From Muscardinus avellanarius (Eukaryota > Chordata > Mammalia > Rodentia > Gliridae): a stretch of DNA of 64,000 bases. The notes under the pieces were generated by a model, which saw only the letters and a program-made list of their open reading frames with translations, was not told where the DNA came from and made no database searches. How positions within the stretch are numbered: the first letter of the stretch is position 1; each line of letters opens with the position of its first letter. The translations under genes and the position numbers were made by a program. The stretch covers positions 111,207,314-111,271,313 of the forward strand of contig OY726559.1 of NCBI GenBank assembly GCA_963383645.1, given 5' to 3'. Of the stretch, positions 55,252-64,000 are shown in pieces.

Positions 55252-56765
55252 CAACAAGTTAAAGTAAAAGAAGTGTGGGTTAAAAGAAAAAAAAAATAAA
55301 ACAGCAATAACCATACAAAACAAAAGCACTGTAAAAGCAAAATAAAACAAAACATCCACATTAAAAGTAAAACAAACAGTCCTCCTTATTTACGCATATG
55401 GGGTCAGGTCCAAATAATATGTGCGTATCTGATTGCTTTGGTAGCTTTCAGAATACCATCCAATGTTTCTTAGTTTTCTTTGTACTCTATTTTTATCTTC
55501 TTAAGTCACTCTGTGTGTTTGGACACCTTTCTCTCCTTTAGCTGCTTTAGGTTTATGTGTCCGGATGTCTGATTTCACTGTTATTTGATTCTGTACAATT
55601 CACAGGTTCTGCGAAATTCTAACCTGTGGTCAGCACCTCTGCACTCACCACCCTAGCCTCCAGCCTGTGCTTCCCTACAGCAGGGGTGGAGAATGACCAA
55701 AGTATAATTGGAACCTCCCCCTGAGGTCCTGAGCAGATTTTGTGGCCTGATGGATTTTCTTGTGTCTCTGGAAATTCCAGTTGGGCTAGCCGGTTTGGTC
55801 CCAAGATGATTCCTGGGCAAATGGATGCTGGTTCCTGGATGCCCACACTTACTGCCAGAGCTCTGCCTATTCCAAGAGTGCAGGCTGGATGCGCTGCTAA
55901 TACTGGACCCAAGTGAGAGTGGATGCAGCTGTCTATTGCTGTTGGTATGCTCTTCCAAGGTGTATTGAGCTGTGTTCTCGCTTAGCACTAAGCCTCTGGC
56001 TACCAGGAGGGTGGGAACACCCAGCGGTGGGCCAGGGGTGCAGGGTAGGTGCTCAAGGGTCCAGTGCGTGGTGTCCAGCAATGGTCTCTGCCTCCCGCAG
56101 GATGTAGAAGCTGGGGGTGCCCCAAGGAGATTTCCGGGTCACCCAGGGCTTTCGCAGCCTGGAAGGCAGGCTCTGGCAAGGTGGCAGGGGCTAGACACAC
56201 AAGCAGACTCCAATTTAGGGGTGGCAGTGTACCGGTACTGACTACCAGCAGGGGACCGTGGCGCAGGCAAGTTGCGCGAGGAGAGTGCTCGGTTCTGAGG
56301 CTTGAGCCCGTGCTGGGGGGTTGAGGCTGCGCACATGCTAGGACCCCAACTTACCAGGGCGCCCTCAGGTACCTGACTTGGTGCAGGAATTCGTGGGAGT
56401 CTCTATGCAGTTGTGATCCGGTCGCTGGTGGGCACACAGAATTCTGGTGGCTGCTGCTCGCTGCTTAAGATGCGGTCCTAAGTCCGTTTTTAGTCCTGGA
56501 TTATCTTGCCGCGGTAATATCGGGCAGGCAGCTCCTCGGGCAGCTGCAAAAGCAGCCCGCTGATCGGCGTTCCGATCAGCGTTCAGATTGTATCTGCAGC
56601 AGGTCCCGTGTCCGATCTTTGTTCTTCTTCTTCAAGTTCAGGGTTCCGCCGAGGTACCTGGATGTGTTTTGGTTCCTGGTATGTATTTATTTTGTTGATT
56701 TAGACACTGCTTTCTAAGTATTTAAACTTTATTTGCTTCAGCTACTGAGAAGTGCTGTGTCCCTC

Positions 56766-56780
56766 GGTCGCCATTTTGGA
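56766..56780 (-). promoter_or_regulatory. YY1-like site at L1 5' terminus
   Basis: CCAAAATGGCGACC on the minus strand. In human L1 a YY1 site at the same place sets the transcription start; here it is a motif match only. Confidence 0.6.
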
Positions 56781-56842
56781 AAAAAAATTAAACAAACAAA
56801 AAAAACTAAACAAAATTTTTAAACAAAAATTTTTTTAAACAA

Positions 56843-57685
56843 ATTAACAATTTTGTTAATTTGTCAGATGAAAACAGCACACCTCTTGTGCCGTTTCCCC
56901 GTGTGGACAAGCCTACTGTCGCGAATGACAGAATGTGGTACAGAAGACATGAATCCTGCAAACTAGATGTAGTTGGCTTACGGGAGAGGAAGAAAAATGC
57001 GAAACTGAATTGAGGCAGGAGGAGAAAGGAAATCCTGGTATCTTTCACTTAGAGGCCGAAAAGTACTGCCTTCACTCCAAATGAGCCACTGAGGCATTAT
57101 AAGTATTATGAGTGTGTTTCTCTTAATTACGAATTGTGTTTCTCTTAATTACGAATTTGCTTCATGGGGATAAGCTTTAAAGATATGCTTGGAATGGGCC
57201 AGTGGCCCACCAGATTTGGGGCTGGTTCATGAACCAGGTAGAAAAGGGACGAGAAGCAAGCTAATTGCCACGTTGCGCAGGTGACTGGACTCCATTGGCA
57301 GTGGGAACTGGAGTAGCTCTTTCAAACCGTGGTCTTTCTATACTATTTTGTATTTACAGTCATGTGTTAATTGCCAAGGGGAAGCTGTTGTGTTAAATGT
57401 ATTATTGGGTGACACTGTTGCATGAACATATGCAATATGTTTACATTAATGTCCTGTACACAAATGAAGGCAGCTCCATCACTGGGCCACATAATCTATG
57501 GGACTGACAGTGAATATACGGCCCATTTTTGGCCAACAGTTCTGAGGTGGTGTAGACATAAATTTAGAAGAACAGTGTGAGGTGTGCAGGGGAGAGAGAA
57601 GGCTCTGCCTGCAGGGAGCTATCATTTCTCCTTTTCTAGAAACTTAGAGAAGCCCAGTATTCTACTTAATCAAAAACAAAACAGC
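56843..57685. other. Sequence right of the L1, with a tandem repeat and a palindrome
   Basis: A 22-bp unit starting 'gtgtttctcttaattacgaa' is perfectly duplicated (57114-57135, 57136-57157). 'ctggttcatgaaccag' at 57222-57237 is a perfect palindrome. No gene. Confidence 0.5.
57356..57500. mobile_element. Possible ancient DNA-transposon relic
   Basis: Starts 'cagtcatgtgttaattgcc' and continues with 'tattattgggtgacactgtt' and 'gcatgaacatatgcaatatg', recalling a widespread mammalian repeat beginning CAGTCATGYG. I cannot name the family with confidence. Confidence 0.35.
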
Positions 57686-57855
57686 CCCCATTGGGAGACT
57701 GAGACAGGACGATGGTAGGCTTGAGACCAGCCTCAGCAACTTAGACTCTCAGCAGCCTAGTGAGACCCTGTTCAAAGTAAAAAGATAAACAGGGGTGGGG
57801 GTTTAAGCCAGAGGTAGAATGCCCCTTGGTTATATTCTTAGTACAACATACACAC
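57686..57855 (+). mobile_element. B1-dID SINE, 5' truncated, old
   Basis: Begins within B1 ('ttgggagactgagacagg'), has a long linker and a decayed ID module. Confidence 0.75.
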
Positions 57856-58091
57856 ATCAGACCCACGTACACAGAACAAAAACAACCCTACAACATAACA
57901 ACAACAAAAAAGCAAGGAGAGCCCTGTAGTAACTGGAACTTGTCTCCCAGGGGCCCCTTGAGTGACCATCGACCACGTCCTTCCCCCAGGAAATACTAAT
58001 TTTTCACCCAAAGTTTCCCCGAGTCTTCTTCCCAAGTCCGCCATCTAGCCAATGTGCTCCTGGGGAAGAGTCCCTGTCCCGCCAGCCTCCA
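57856..58091. other. Unassigned sequence
   Basis: Short unique-looking stretch; nothing recognised. Confidence 0.3.
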
Positions 58092-58329
58092 TTTTTTTTT
58101 TTCTTTCTCTTCTTTTTGCAGTACTGGGGATGGAACCCAGGGGCAGCCAGGCATGGTGGCGCACACTTGTAATCCCCGCACTTGGGAGGCGGAGACAGGA
58201 GGATCGCGCAGGTTCGAGGCCAGCCGCTCTGGCTTAAGAGACCCTGTTTCCAAACAAATAATATAAAAAATAGGTCTAGGAGTGTAGCCTGGAGGTAGAA
58301 GGGCTTCCACGAACCCCAGTACCACCACC

Positions 58330-58361
<32 letters not shown>

Positions 58362-58571
58362 AACCAAAAAGAACCCAGGGGCATTCGGGGCATTCTACCT
58401 CCTAGCTACACTTCTAGCCCTATTTTTTATTCTTTATTTTGAAACTTTCTTTAATATCTCACTAAGTTGCGGCCCTCCGCACTAAGTAGCTGAGGCTGGC
58501 CTAGAACCACGATCTTCCCGTCTCAGCCTCCCAAATGCTGGGATGACAAGCATGCGCCACCACCCCTGGCT
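58092..58571 (-). mobile_element. B1-dID SINE split by a nested SINE
   Basis: Left piece 58092-58145 (tail and start of the ID module), right piece 58371-58571 (rest of ID, linker, B1). Interrupted by the plus-strand SINE at 58146-58370. Confidence 0.92.
58146..58370 (+). mobile_element. B1-dID SINE nested in another SINE
   Basis: S-type dimer with a CAAAA-rich tail. It duplicated 13 bp of the host SINE, 'gaacccaggggca' (58133-58145 and 58371-58383). Confidence 0.95.
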
Positions 58572-59285
58572 CCTTGCCTTCATTTTTTATGCGCTCAGGG
58601 AAGCCTCCGAGCCAGGGCAGCAGCTGGGCAGTCTCTCTTTTCAACATGATTCTCTTTGAGGTGCACAGGACATTTTTAGTGTGGAGAAACAGAAGATACC
58701 AGCAGTTGAGAATCTCTGTCCCCCAGGAGCGGGCAGAGGCCGCCATGGGGCCCCCGGGGGAGGTAGGCCCGGTGAGCTCTGGGCAGCTCTGCCAACTGAC
58801 TCAAGGCCGCCCCAGCCCCAGAGGTGCCGCTTTTGCCCCACGATCTTTGTGACCGGGCCCAGTGTGAATCGAGAGCAGCCCAGCAGAAGCAGAGCTGAGG
58901 CTGCCGGGCCTCCTCGGTGGCCGGGCCCCGGGGGTGTTTCTACTCAAGAAATAATCAGCGGATCGGCTCCAGACCTGGCGTAGAACACAGAGAGCTTTCA
59001 AAATGATTTATACATTCCAGAAGGAGGAAGACCCCCTCGGGAGAGCAAGTACCCTGAGAGGTGCTCATGCATCAAAATCTTCCTCAGGAAGCCGAGATTC
59101 CTAACCAAGGAAACGGGAAAATAAGTAGTGTGGGTGTGGGGGAGAGAGTGAAATGGAAATGCCATTTGCAAAGCAAAGAAATTCATAAAGAAACCAGGGG
59201 TGTGCCAAAATATTTCAGTCTTTAGATGTAACCTTTCTGCCTAGAAACAGAATCTGTGGGCTTTTTAATTTATTTTATTATCACT
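58572..59285. other. Unassigned sequence with a GC-rich core
   Basis: 58700-58950 is GC- and CpG-richer than the flanks. Frames there (58574-58852, 58681-58983) have no recognisable domain. It might be a small CpG island or a remnant of one. Confidence 0.35.
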
Positions 59286-59375
59286 TTTTTTTTTGCAGTA
59301 CTGGGGATGGAACCCAGGGACGTTCTACCTCCGAGCTATAGCCTTAGCCCTATGTTTTATTCTTTCTTTCTTTGC

Positions 59376-59418
<43 letters not shown>

Positions 59419-59719
59419 TTGTGATATTGGGGATGGAACCCAGGGCCATTCGACCTCTGAGCTACAGCCCCAGTCCTATTTTTATTCTATTTATTTATTT
59501 ATTTATTTATTTACTTATTTAATGGTCCTGGGGTGGAACCCAGGGGCATTCTACCTCCAAGCTATACCCTCAGCCCTCTTTTTAAATTCTTTATTGAAAC
59601 AGTGTCTTGCGAAGTTGCAAAGGGCCTCACTAGGTAGCTGAGGCTGGCCACGAACCGCGATCCTCCTGTCTCAGCCTCCCAAACGCTGGGATTACAAGCG
59701 TGAGCCACCACGCCTGGCT
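59286..59719 (-). mobile_element. B1-dID SINE with three ID modules
   Basis: Minus-strand order: B1 (59719-59585), ID (59577-59522), (TTTA)n (59521-59486), ID (59480-59421), (TTTA)n (59420-59375), ID (59352-59295). Same architecture as the 9043-9506 copy 50 kb away. Confidence 0.92.
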
Positions 59720-60485
59720 AGGCTTTTTTTATTAAAAAAAAAAAAATTAAGATCTGCAAGCTAGGCTAAGTCTTTGTAATGAAATTCTGTGTGGAGTTGT
59801 GTAGTCCAAAATACAACGATAGTTCCTTGTTATCAGATTTTTCTCTCTTCTCCTCCCTCCCCTCTCCGTTCTTTTCCTTTAATAGATTGAAGAGGCTAGG
59901 GACAGAGGAGTCACCTTGTGAGAGACTGATGATTAAACGGACCATTTGCAAACACCAAGAGGATGGACAGAAGTCTCCTCACACCCACAGGGGTCGCCCA
60001 CCTTCGGGGCGTGTGGAATCTCTGCTCTTCTCTGTTTTAGAATGTAACAAACAACTACAGCTTATTTGCACAAGTCGGCTGCAACGTGGAAACCTGGTGG
60101 TCTCTTGGTGACCTTTGGGGCTCAGCCTTGGCAGGTGCTCAGCCACCGGCCTCCTTCGGTGATCAGGTGGTCTGCGTTTCCCTAGACTCTGGTTAAGGAC
60201 AGGATGCCAATCACACTAAGCCCTGTGGGCTCTCCCTCCAGGGGTGCTGCCCCTAAACTCGGGATTAGAAGGGGCTCTGAGTGGAGCGGCGTGGCCGTCT
60301 GGCTCTTGTCTCCTGGGCTCTTTTCTGAGACTACTTTGCCTCCTCTACATGAGGTCTACACAGAGTCAGAATCCAGAAATACGCCAGGGGATCTCATTAC
60401 AAGCGGGTTAACAGGAAGACTGGGCTTGCTTCTGTCTCACACGGCCGGTACTAAGCTTGTCTTGTGAAAAACAACTCGGTTCAGT
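59720..60485. other. Unassigned sequence
   Basis: No gene or repeat recognised. Confidence 0.3.
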
Positions 60486-60644
60486 TCCTTCCTTCCTTCC
60501 TTCCTTCCTTCCTTCCTTCCTTCCTTTCCTCCCTCCCTCCCTTCCTTCTTTCCTTCCTCCCTCCTTTCTTCCCTTCCTTTCCTTCTTTCTTCCCTCCCTT
60601 CCTCTCTTTCTTTCTTTCTTTCATTCTTTCTTTCTTTTTCTTTT
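60486..60644. repeat. (CCTT)n-based pyrimidine tract
   Basis: About 160 bp of C/T only with a few variants, in the tail position of the following SINE. Confidence 0.94.
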
Positions 60645-60995
60645 TGTGGTACTGGGGGTGGAACCCAGGGCCATTCTACCTCCAAGCTACACCCCCAGCC
60701 CTATATTTTAGTCTTTATTTTGAAACAGGGTCTCACTAAGTTGCGGAGGGCCTCACCTAAGTAGCTGAGGCTGCTGTGAACCATGATCCTCTGGTCTTAG
60801 CCTCCTGGATACTGGGATTACAAGCATGCTCCATTCCACCATGCCTAGCTTCTTTATTTTGTTTTATTTTTTGAAATAGGGTCTCACTGAGTTGCAGAGG
60901 GCGTCACTAAGTAGCTGAGGCTGGCTTCGAATAGCGATCCTCCCGTCTCAGCCTCCCAAACGCTAGGATCACAAGTGTGCGCCACTGTGCCCGGC
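60645..60995 (-). mobile_element. B1-B1-ID SINE
   Basis: Minus-strand order: B1 with linker (60995-60865), a second B1 with linker (60850-60715), one ID module (60712-60646). The B1 part is doubled rather than the ID part. Confidence 0.88.
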
Positions 60996-61275
60996 AACCT
61001 TGTTAAAATGAAGATTAGAAAGTTTGCCCCTGCCTCTTTCCCTCAGAATGGTCGTGGCTCTCTGGTCTTTCTAGATCACAGAAGGTCTGGCGATTCTATA
61101 ACATGTCTCCACCAGCCTCTATACACGTTGGTTCTTCCAGCGTGGAAGAGATGGGATGTCTATTCGTCTTCTGTCCACCTCAATCCTGAGCCAAGACGTA
61201 GTGCCAAGGAGAGCTCGGTGACTTTAACCTCACATCTCTCCACACAGGAACTTCCTGCAAGTCTCCTCACCCAGG
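60996..61275. other. Unassigned sequence
   Basis: No feature recognised. Confidence 0.3.
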
Positions 61276-61290
61276 AAAATCCTTTCTGGA

Positions 61291-61549
61291 AGCTGGGCAT
61301 GGTGGCGCCCGCTTGTAATCCCCGTGCTTGGGAGGCAGAGACAGGAGGATCGTGCAGGTTCGAAGCCAGCCTTGCTGGTTTAAGAGACCCTGTTTCCAAA
61401 TAAAAATATAAAAATATGTCTGAGAGTGTAGCCCAGAGGTAGAAGGGTTTCCAAGTACCACCAAAAAAAAAAAAAAAAAAAAAAAAAAAGAAAGAAAGAA
61501 AGAAAGAAAAGAAAAGAAAAGAAAAGAAAAGAAAAGAAAAGAAAGAAAG
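61291..61549 (+). mobile_element. B1-dID SINE, short-linker, AAAG tail
   Basis: S-type dimer; the ID module lacks 'GGAACCCC' ('gtttccaagtaccacc'). Poly-A passes into (AAAAG)n/(AAAG)n. Near-perfect 15-bp duplication 'aaaatcctttctgga' (61276-61290 and 61550-61564). Confidence 0.95.
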
Positions 61550-61564
61550 AAAATCCTTTCTGGA

Positions 61565-62351
61565 CCTTCCTGGTGAAGCCAGTCCTGGAACCACATGGCT
61601 AAAGGCCTCTCTACTTATGTATCTGGGGGTCACACAGAAAAGAAATGGATGCTTATCCACACAAGTCAGAGATAGACAGGACCAGCATGCTTCTCTGTAC
61701 ATTATTGCTCCCCAGACTGGACAGCCGTCGTGACCAGTGTGGCAGTTATCAGTAAGAGTCTCTGTCCCGGGCTCTTATGACTTCTGACTTGTCCCTCTCC
61801 CCTAAGGATTCTGAGTCGCTCCAAACTCTCCCTCTGTGGCTTTTGCTGGCTGTGTTCATCAGGCCAACCGCTCTGCCTGAGAAAAATGCCCAGGGCAAGT
61901 CACCGGAATCCCATCTTTATTTCAAGTGAGGATAAAAGGAACTCTCCTCAATTTATAATACGCTATTGCATATAGGAAACAGAGAATTAAAATAAGACCC
62001 AAGGTTGCACTCACAAGACGAATTTACAAAGGAAATGACTAAGAAGCCGATCTATGACTGTCTGTCGCCAGAGCGAGGCGCTTGGGCAGGCAGAGGTGGG
62101 GGTGTAAAGAGACTTCTCCAAAGGACTTCTCTGCAGAGAGCTGTTGCTGCCCGAGGGAGCACTGGCACGTGCCTGGTATCTCAAGAGGATCATTGCAGCT
62201 CCTCTGGTTCATTCACCTCTAACCTAGGGATGAGGTTTCCCAGGGAACCAGTCAGAAAGCTCACAAAATGTTCCTTGCTCTTAGGAGACTCAGGGGGACT
62301 TCAGAAAGCTAAGCTACAGTTATTGTAGAAGAGAGAAGTATTTTCTGCATT
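61565..62351. other. Unassigned sequence
   Basis: Overlapping frames without domains; no repeat family recognised. Confidence 0.3.
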
Positions 62352-62752
62352 ATGACGCTTGTCATCCCAGTATTTGGGAGGCCGAGACGGGAGGATTGCT
62401 GTTCGCAGACAGCCTCAGCTACTGAGTGAGGCTCGTTGCAACTCAGTGAGACCCTGTTTCAAAATAAAGAATAAAAGCCGGGCGTGGTGGCTCACGCTTG
62501 TAATCCCCGCGCTTGGGAGGCAGAGACAGGAGGATCGCGCAGGTTCGAAGCCAGGCACGTGCGCTGGCTTAGGAGACCCTGTTTCCAAATAAAAATATAA
62601 AATAGGTCTGGGAGTGTAGCCCGGAGGTAGAAGGGCTTCCAGGAACCCCAGTACCACCAAAAAAAAAAAAAAAAAAAGAATAAAAAAAAATAGGGCTGGG
62701 CATGTACCTTGGAGGTAGAATGGCCCTGGGTTCCACCCTCAGTACCACAAAA

Positions 62753-62785
<33 letters not shown>

Positions 62786-62837
62786 AGAGAAGAGAAGAGA
62801 AGAGAAGAGAAGAGAAGAGAAGAGAAGAGAAGAAAAG
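62352..62837 (+). mobile_element. B1-dID SINE split by a nested SINE
   Basis: Left piece 62352-62476 (B1 lacking its first ~25 bp, and linker), right piece 62686-62753 (ID module), then an (AAAG)/(AGAGA) tail to 62837. Confidence 0.9.
62477..62675 (+). mobile_element. B1-dID SINE nested in the linker of another
   Basis: S-type, near consensus, inserted in the A-rich linker of the host SINE with duplication 'aagaataaaa' (62467-62476 and 62676-62685). A-rich SINE linkers are natural L1-endonuclease targets. Confidence 0.94.
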
Positions 62838-63000
62838 AAGCCGGGCTTGGTGGCCCACACTTGTAATCCCAGTGTGGGCCACCAAGCCCGGCTTGGGAGG
62901 TTGAGACAGGAGGAAAACACAGATTCAAAGCCAGCCTCAGCTACTTAGTGAGGCTCTCAGCAACTTAGTGAGACCCTATTTCCCAATAAAATTTTAAAAA
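62838..63000 (+). mobile_element. B1 SINE half with inverted duplication of its 5' end
   Basis: B1 start and long linker are present, no ID module. Between 'gtaatcccag' and 'ttgggaggttgag' sits an extra copy of the first ~22 bases in inverse orientation, giving 24-bp perfect arms (62838-62861 and 62871-62894) with a 9-nt spacer. Confidence 0.92.
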
Positions 63001-63427
63001 GTGGCCATATTTCCTTTTCCATTCGTGGTCTGGTGCCTGGGTCTTTGTGTATTTTGGGTGAACAGCCTCAGAGACGTTCTGAAGCTCTGCAGGGTCCTTG
63101 GCTTCATTGCCACCATCTCTGAGAAAGACTGTCCTTTTGTTCAGAAGAAGCTCTAATTCCCCAGCTCATCCCTCTTGAGGCTATACCAGACTCTGTGGGT
63201 CATACTTTTTATAATCATTCTGATTTCCACTGATAACACCTAATTGTTTTATAGCCTTATAATTAGGAAGATATTTGTTGCGTTGAGCGGTACCTGAAGT
63301 GACATCTAAAGGCAAGAGAACTAGGTTGTGGGGGGCCACTCCAGTTCTATCCTGTGAGAAGGAGAGACCAGTAAAGGATTTGGACTGGAGTTCATGGAAG
63401 CTCTATTCATGGTATATATTCTATTGC
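63001..63427. other. Unassigned sequence
   Basis: No gene or repeat family recognised. Confidence 0.3.
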
Positions 63428-63451
63428 CATATATATATATATATATATATT
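63428..63451. repeat. (TA)n microsatellite
   Basis: Twelve units directly before the tail of the next SINE. Confidence 0.93.
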
Positions 63452-63612
63452 TGTGTGTGGGGGGGTACTGGAGATGGAACCCAGGGGCATTCTACCTCTG
63501 AACGACACCCCTAGCCCTAATTTTTTATTCTTTATTTTGAAACTGGGTTGCAAAGGACCACACTAAGTAGCTGAGGCTGTCCGTAAATCGCGATCCTCCT
63601 GTCTCAACCCGA
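63452..63612 (-). mobile_element. B1-dID SINE, cut within B1
   Basis: ID module, linker and the inner part of B1; the outer part is missing where the plus-strand SINE begins. Confidence 0.85.
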
Positions 63613-63807
63613 AGCCAGGCATGGTGGTGCACACTTGTAATCCCCATACTTGGGAGGCTGAGACAAGAGCATCACATAGATTTGAAGCCAGCCTCAGCTA
63701 CTTAGTGAGACCCTGTTTCCAAATAAAATATAAAAATAGGTCTGGGAGTATAGCCCGGAGGTAGAGAGCCTCTGGGTTCCACCCCCAGTACCCTCCCACA
63801 CACAATT
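63613..63807 (+). mobile_element. B1-dID SINE, hybrid subtype
   Basis: Single linker block followed by an S-type ID head ('ataggtctgggagtatagcc') and an L-type end ('ctctgggttccacccccag'). Abuts the previous SINE head to head. Confidence 0.9.
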
Positions 63808-64000
63808 AATGATTAGCAGCCTGTATGTGTTGCCACTAATTTGCTTCTCTTCTTCCTAGTTACTTAAAGCTTCACCTCCCCATACTTTCCAACTTTTTAT
63901 TTTTTCTGGTTAATGAAGCATCAATTACCCAACGAAGCAGATTCGAGAGAAAGTGGTCCCATGGCAAGCACTACACAGATGCAGGGACCATGGTACGATA
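63808..64000. other. Unassigned sequence to window end
   Basis: No feature recognised. Confidence 0.3.

Larger units (their letters stand above)
49511..56780 (-). mobile_element. Full-length L1 retrotransposon
   Basis: About 7.27 kb in reverse: 5' UTR (56780-54604), intact ORF1 (54603-53626), 45-bp gap, ORF2 (53580-49754) with one frameshift, short 3' UTR and AATAAA end. Near-identical 35-36-bp direct repeats flank it (49476-49510 and 56807-56842, one T indel), with a 26-nt A-rich filler (56781-56806) between the L1 5' end and the right repeat. Only one obvious coding defect makes this a recent insertion. It is the probable model for the enzymes that mobilised the other elements here. Confidence 0.96.
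54604..56780 (-). promoter_or_regulatory. L1 5' UTR and internal promoter region
   Basis: About 2.18 kb upstream of ORF1. The distal part (55600-56780) is GC- and CpG-rich; the proximal part (54604-55400) is A/T-rich and contains a (TA)n tract. The minus-strand start reads TCCAAAATGGCGACC, which contains the AAnATGGCG core of a YY1 site, placed at the very 5' end as in human L1. No monomer-type tandem repeats such as those of mouse L1 are seen. Promoter function is inferred. Confidence 0.82.

Noticed and set aside
55653..56107. Frames in the L1 5' UTR on both strands, possibly an antisense ORF0-like frame
   Set aside because: The length is within chance for GC-rich DNA; without copies to compare, conservation of the frame cannot be judged.

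Overview
This window is a piece of a mammalian nuclear genome, almost certainly a rodent of the squirrel-related clade. The main clue is a very dense set of dimeric SINEs that join a 7SL-derived B1 monomer to a tRNA-derived ID-like monomer (B1-dID type), plus free-standing ID elements. I read more than fifty SINE copies in 64 kb. B1-dID elements are known from squirrels, dormice, beavers and relatives; the squirrel assignment is an inference from SINE structure and abundance, not from any gene.

I find no host protein-coding gene, rRNA or tRNA gene. The open frames present are L1 ORFs, translated SINEs, low-complexity tracts or chance frames, so the region looks intergenic or deeply intronic.

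Layout. 1-16.9 kb: unique AT-rich DNA with old L1 ends, an MER5A-like fragment, LTR-like relics and many SINEs. 17.2-18.9 kb: a complete composite retrotransposon with a 13-bp target-site duplication, a GC-rich 5' module, a VNTR of ~49-bp units in a ~198-bp higher-order pattern, and an L1-like 3' end; its layout recalls the primate SVA elements. 19-27 kb: SINEs, old L1, and a ~535-bp homopurine tract with a 227-bp internal duplication. 27-46 kb: L1 fragments, SINE clusters, long TG and CT microsatellites, and a candidate solo LTR at 37.0-37.5 kb. 46.65-47.19 kb: a better supported solo LTR. 49.5-56.8 kb: a full-length L1 on the minus strand with intact ORF1, an ORF2 interrupted by one frameshift, a ~2.2-kb 5' UTR and ~35-bp flanking direct repeats. 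57-64 kb: more SINEs, including nested insertions and one copy carrying a 24-bp-arm inverted duplication.

How the parts relate: the L1 family is the likely source of the machinery that copied the SINEs and the SVA-like element, since these end in A-rich tails and many are flanked by short direct repeats. The two observations I rate highest are the SVA-like VNTR retrotransposon and the repeated multiplication of the SINE ID module (B1-ID-ID and B1-ID-ID-ID forms at eight loci).
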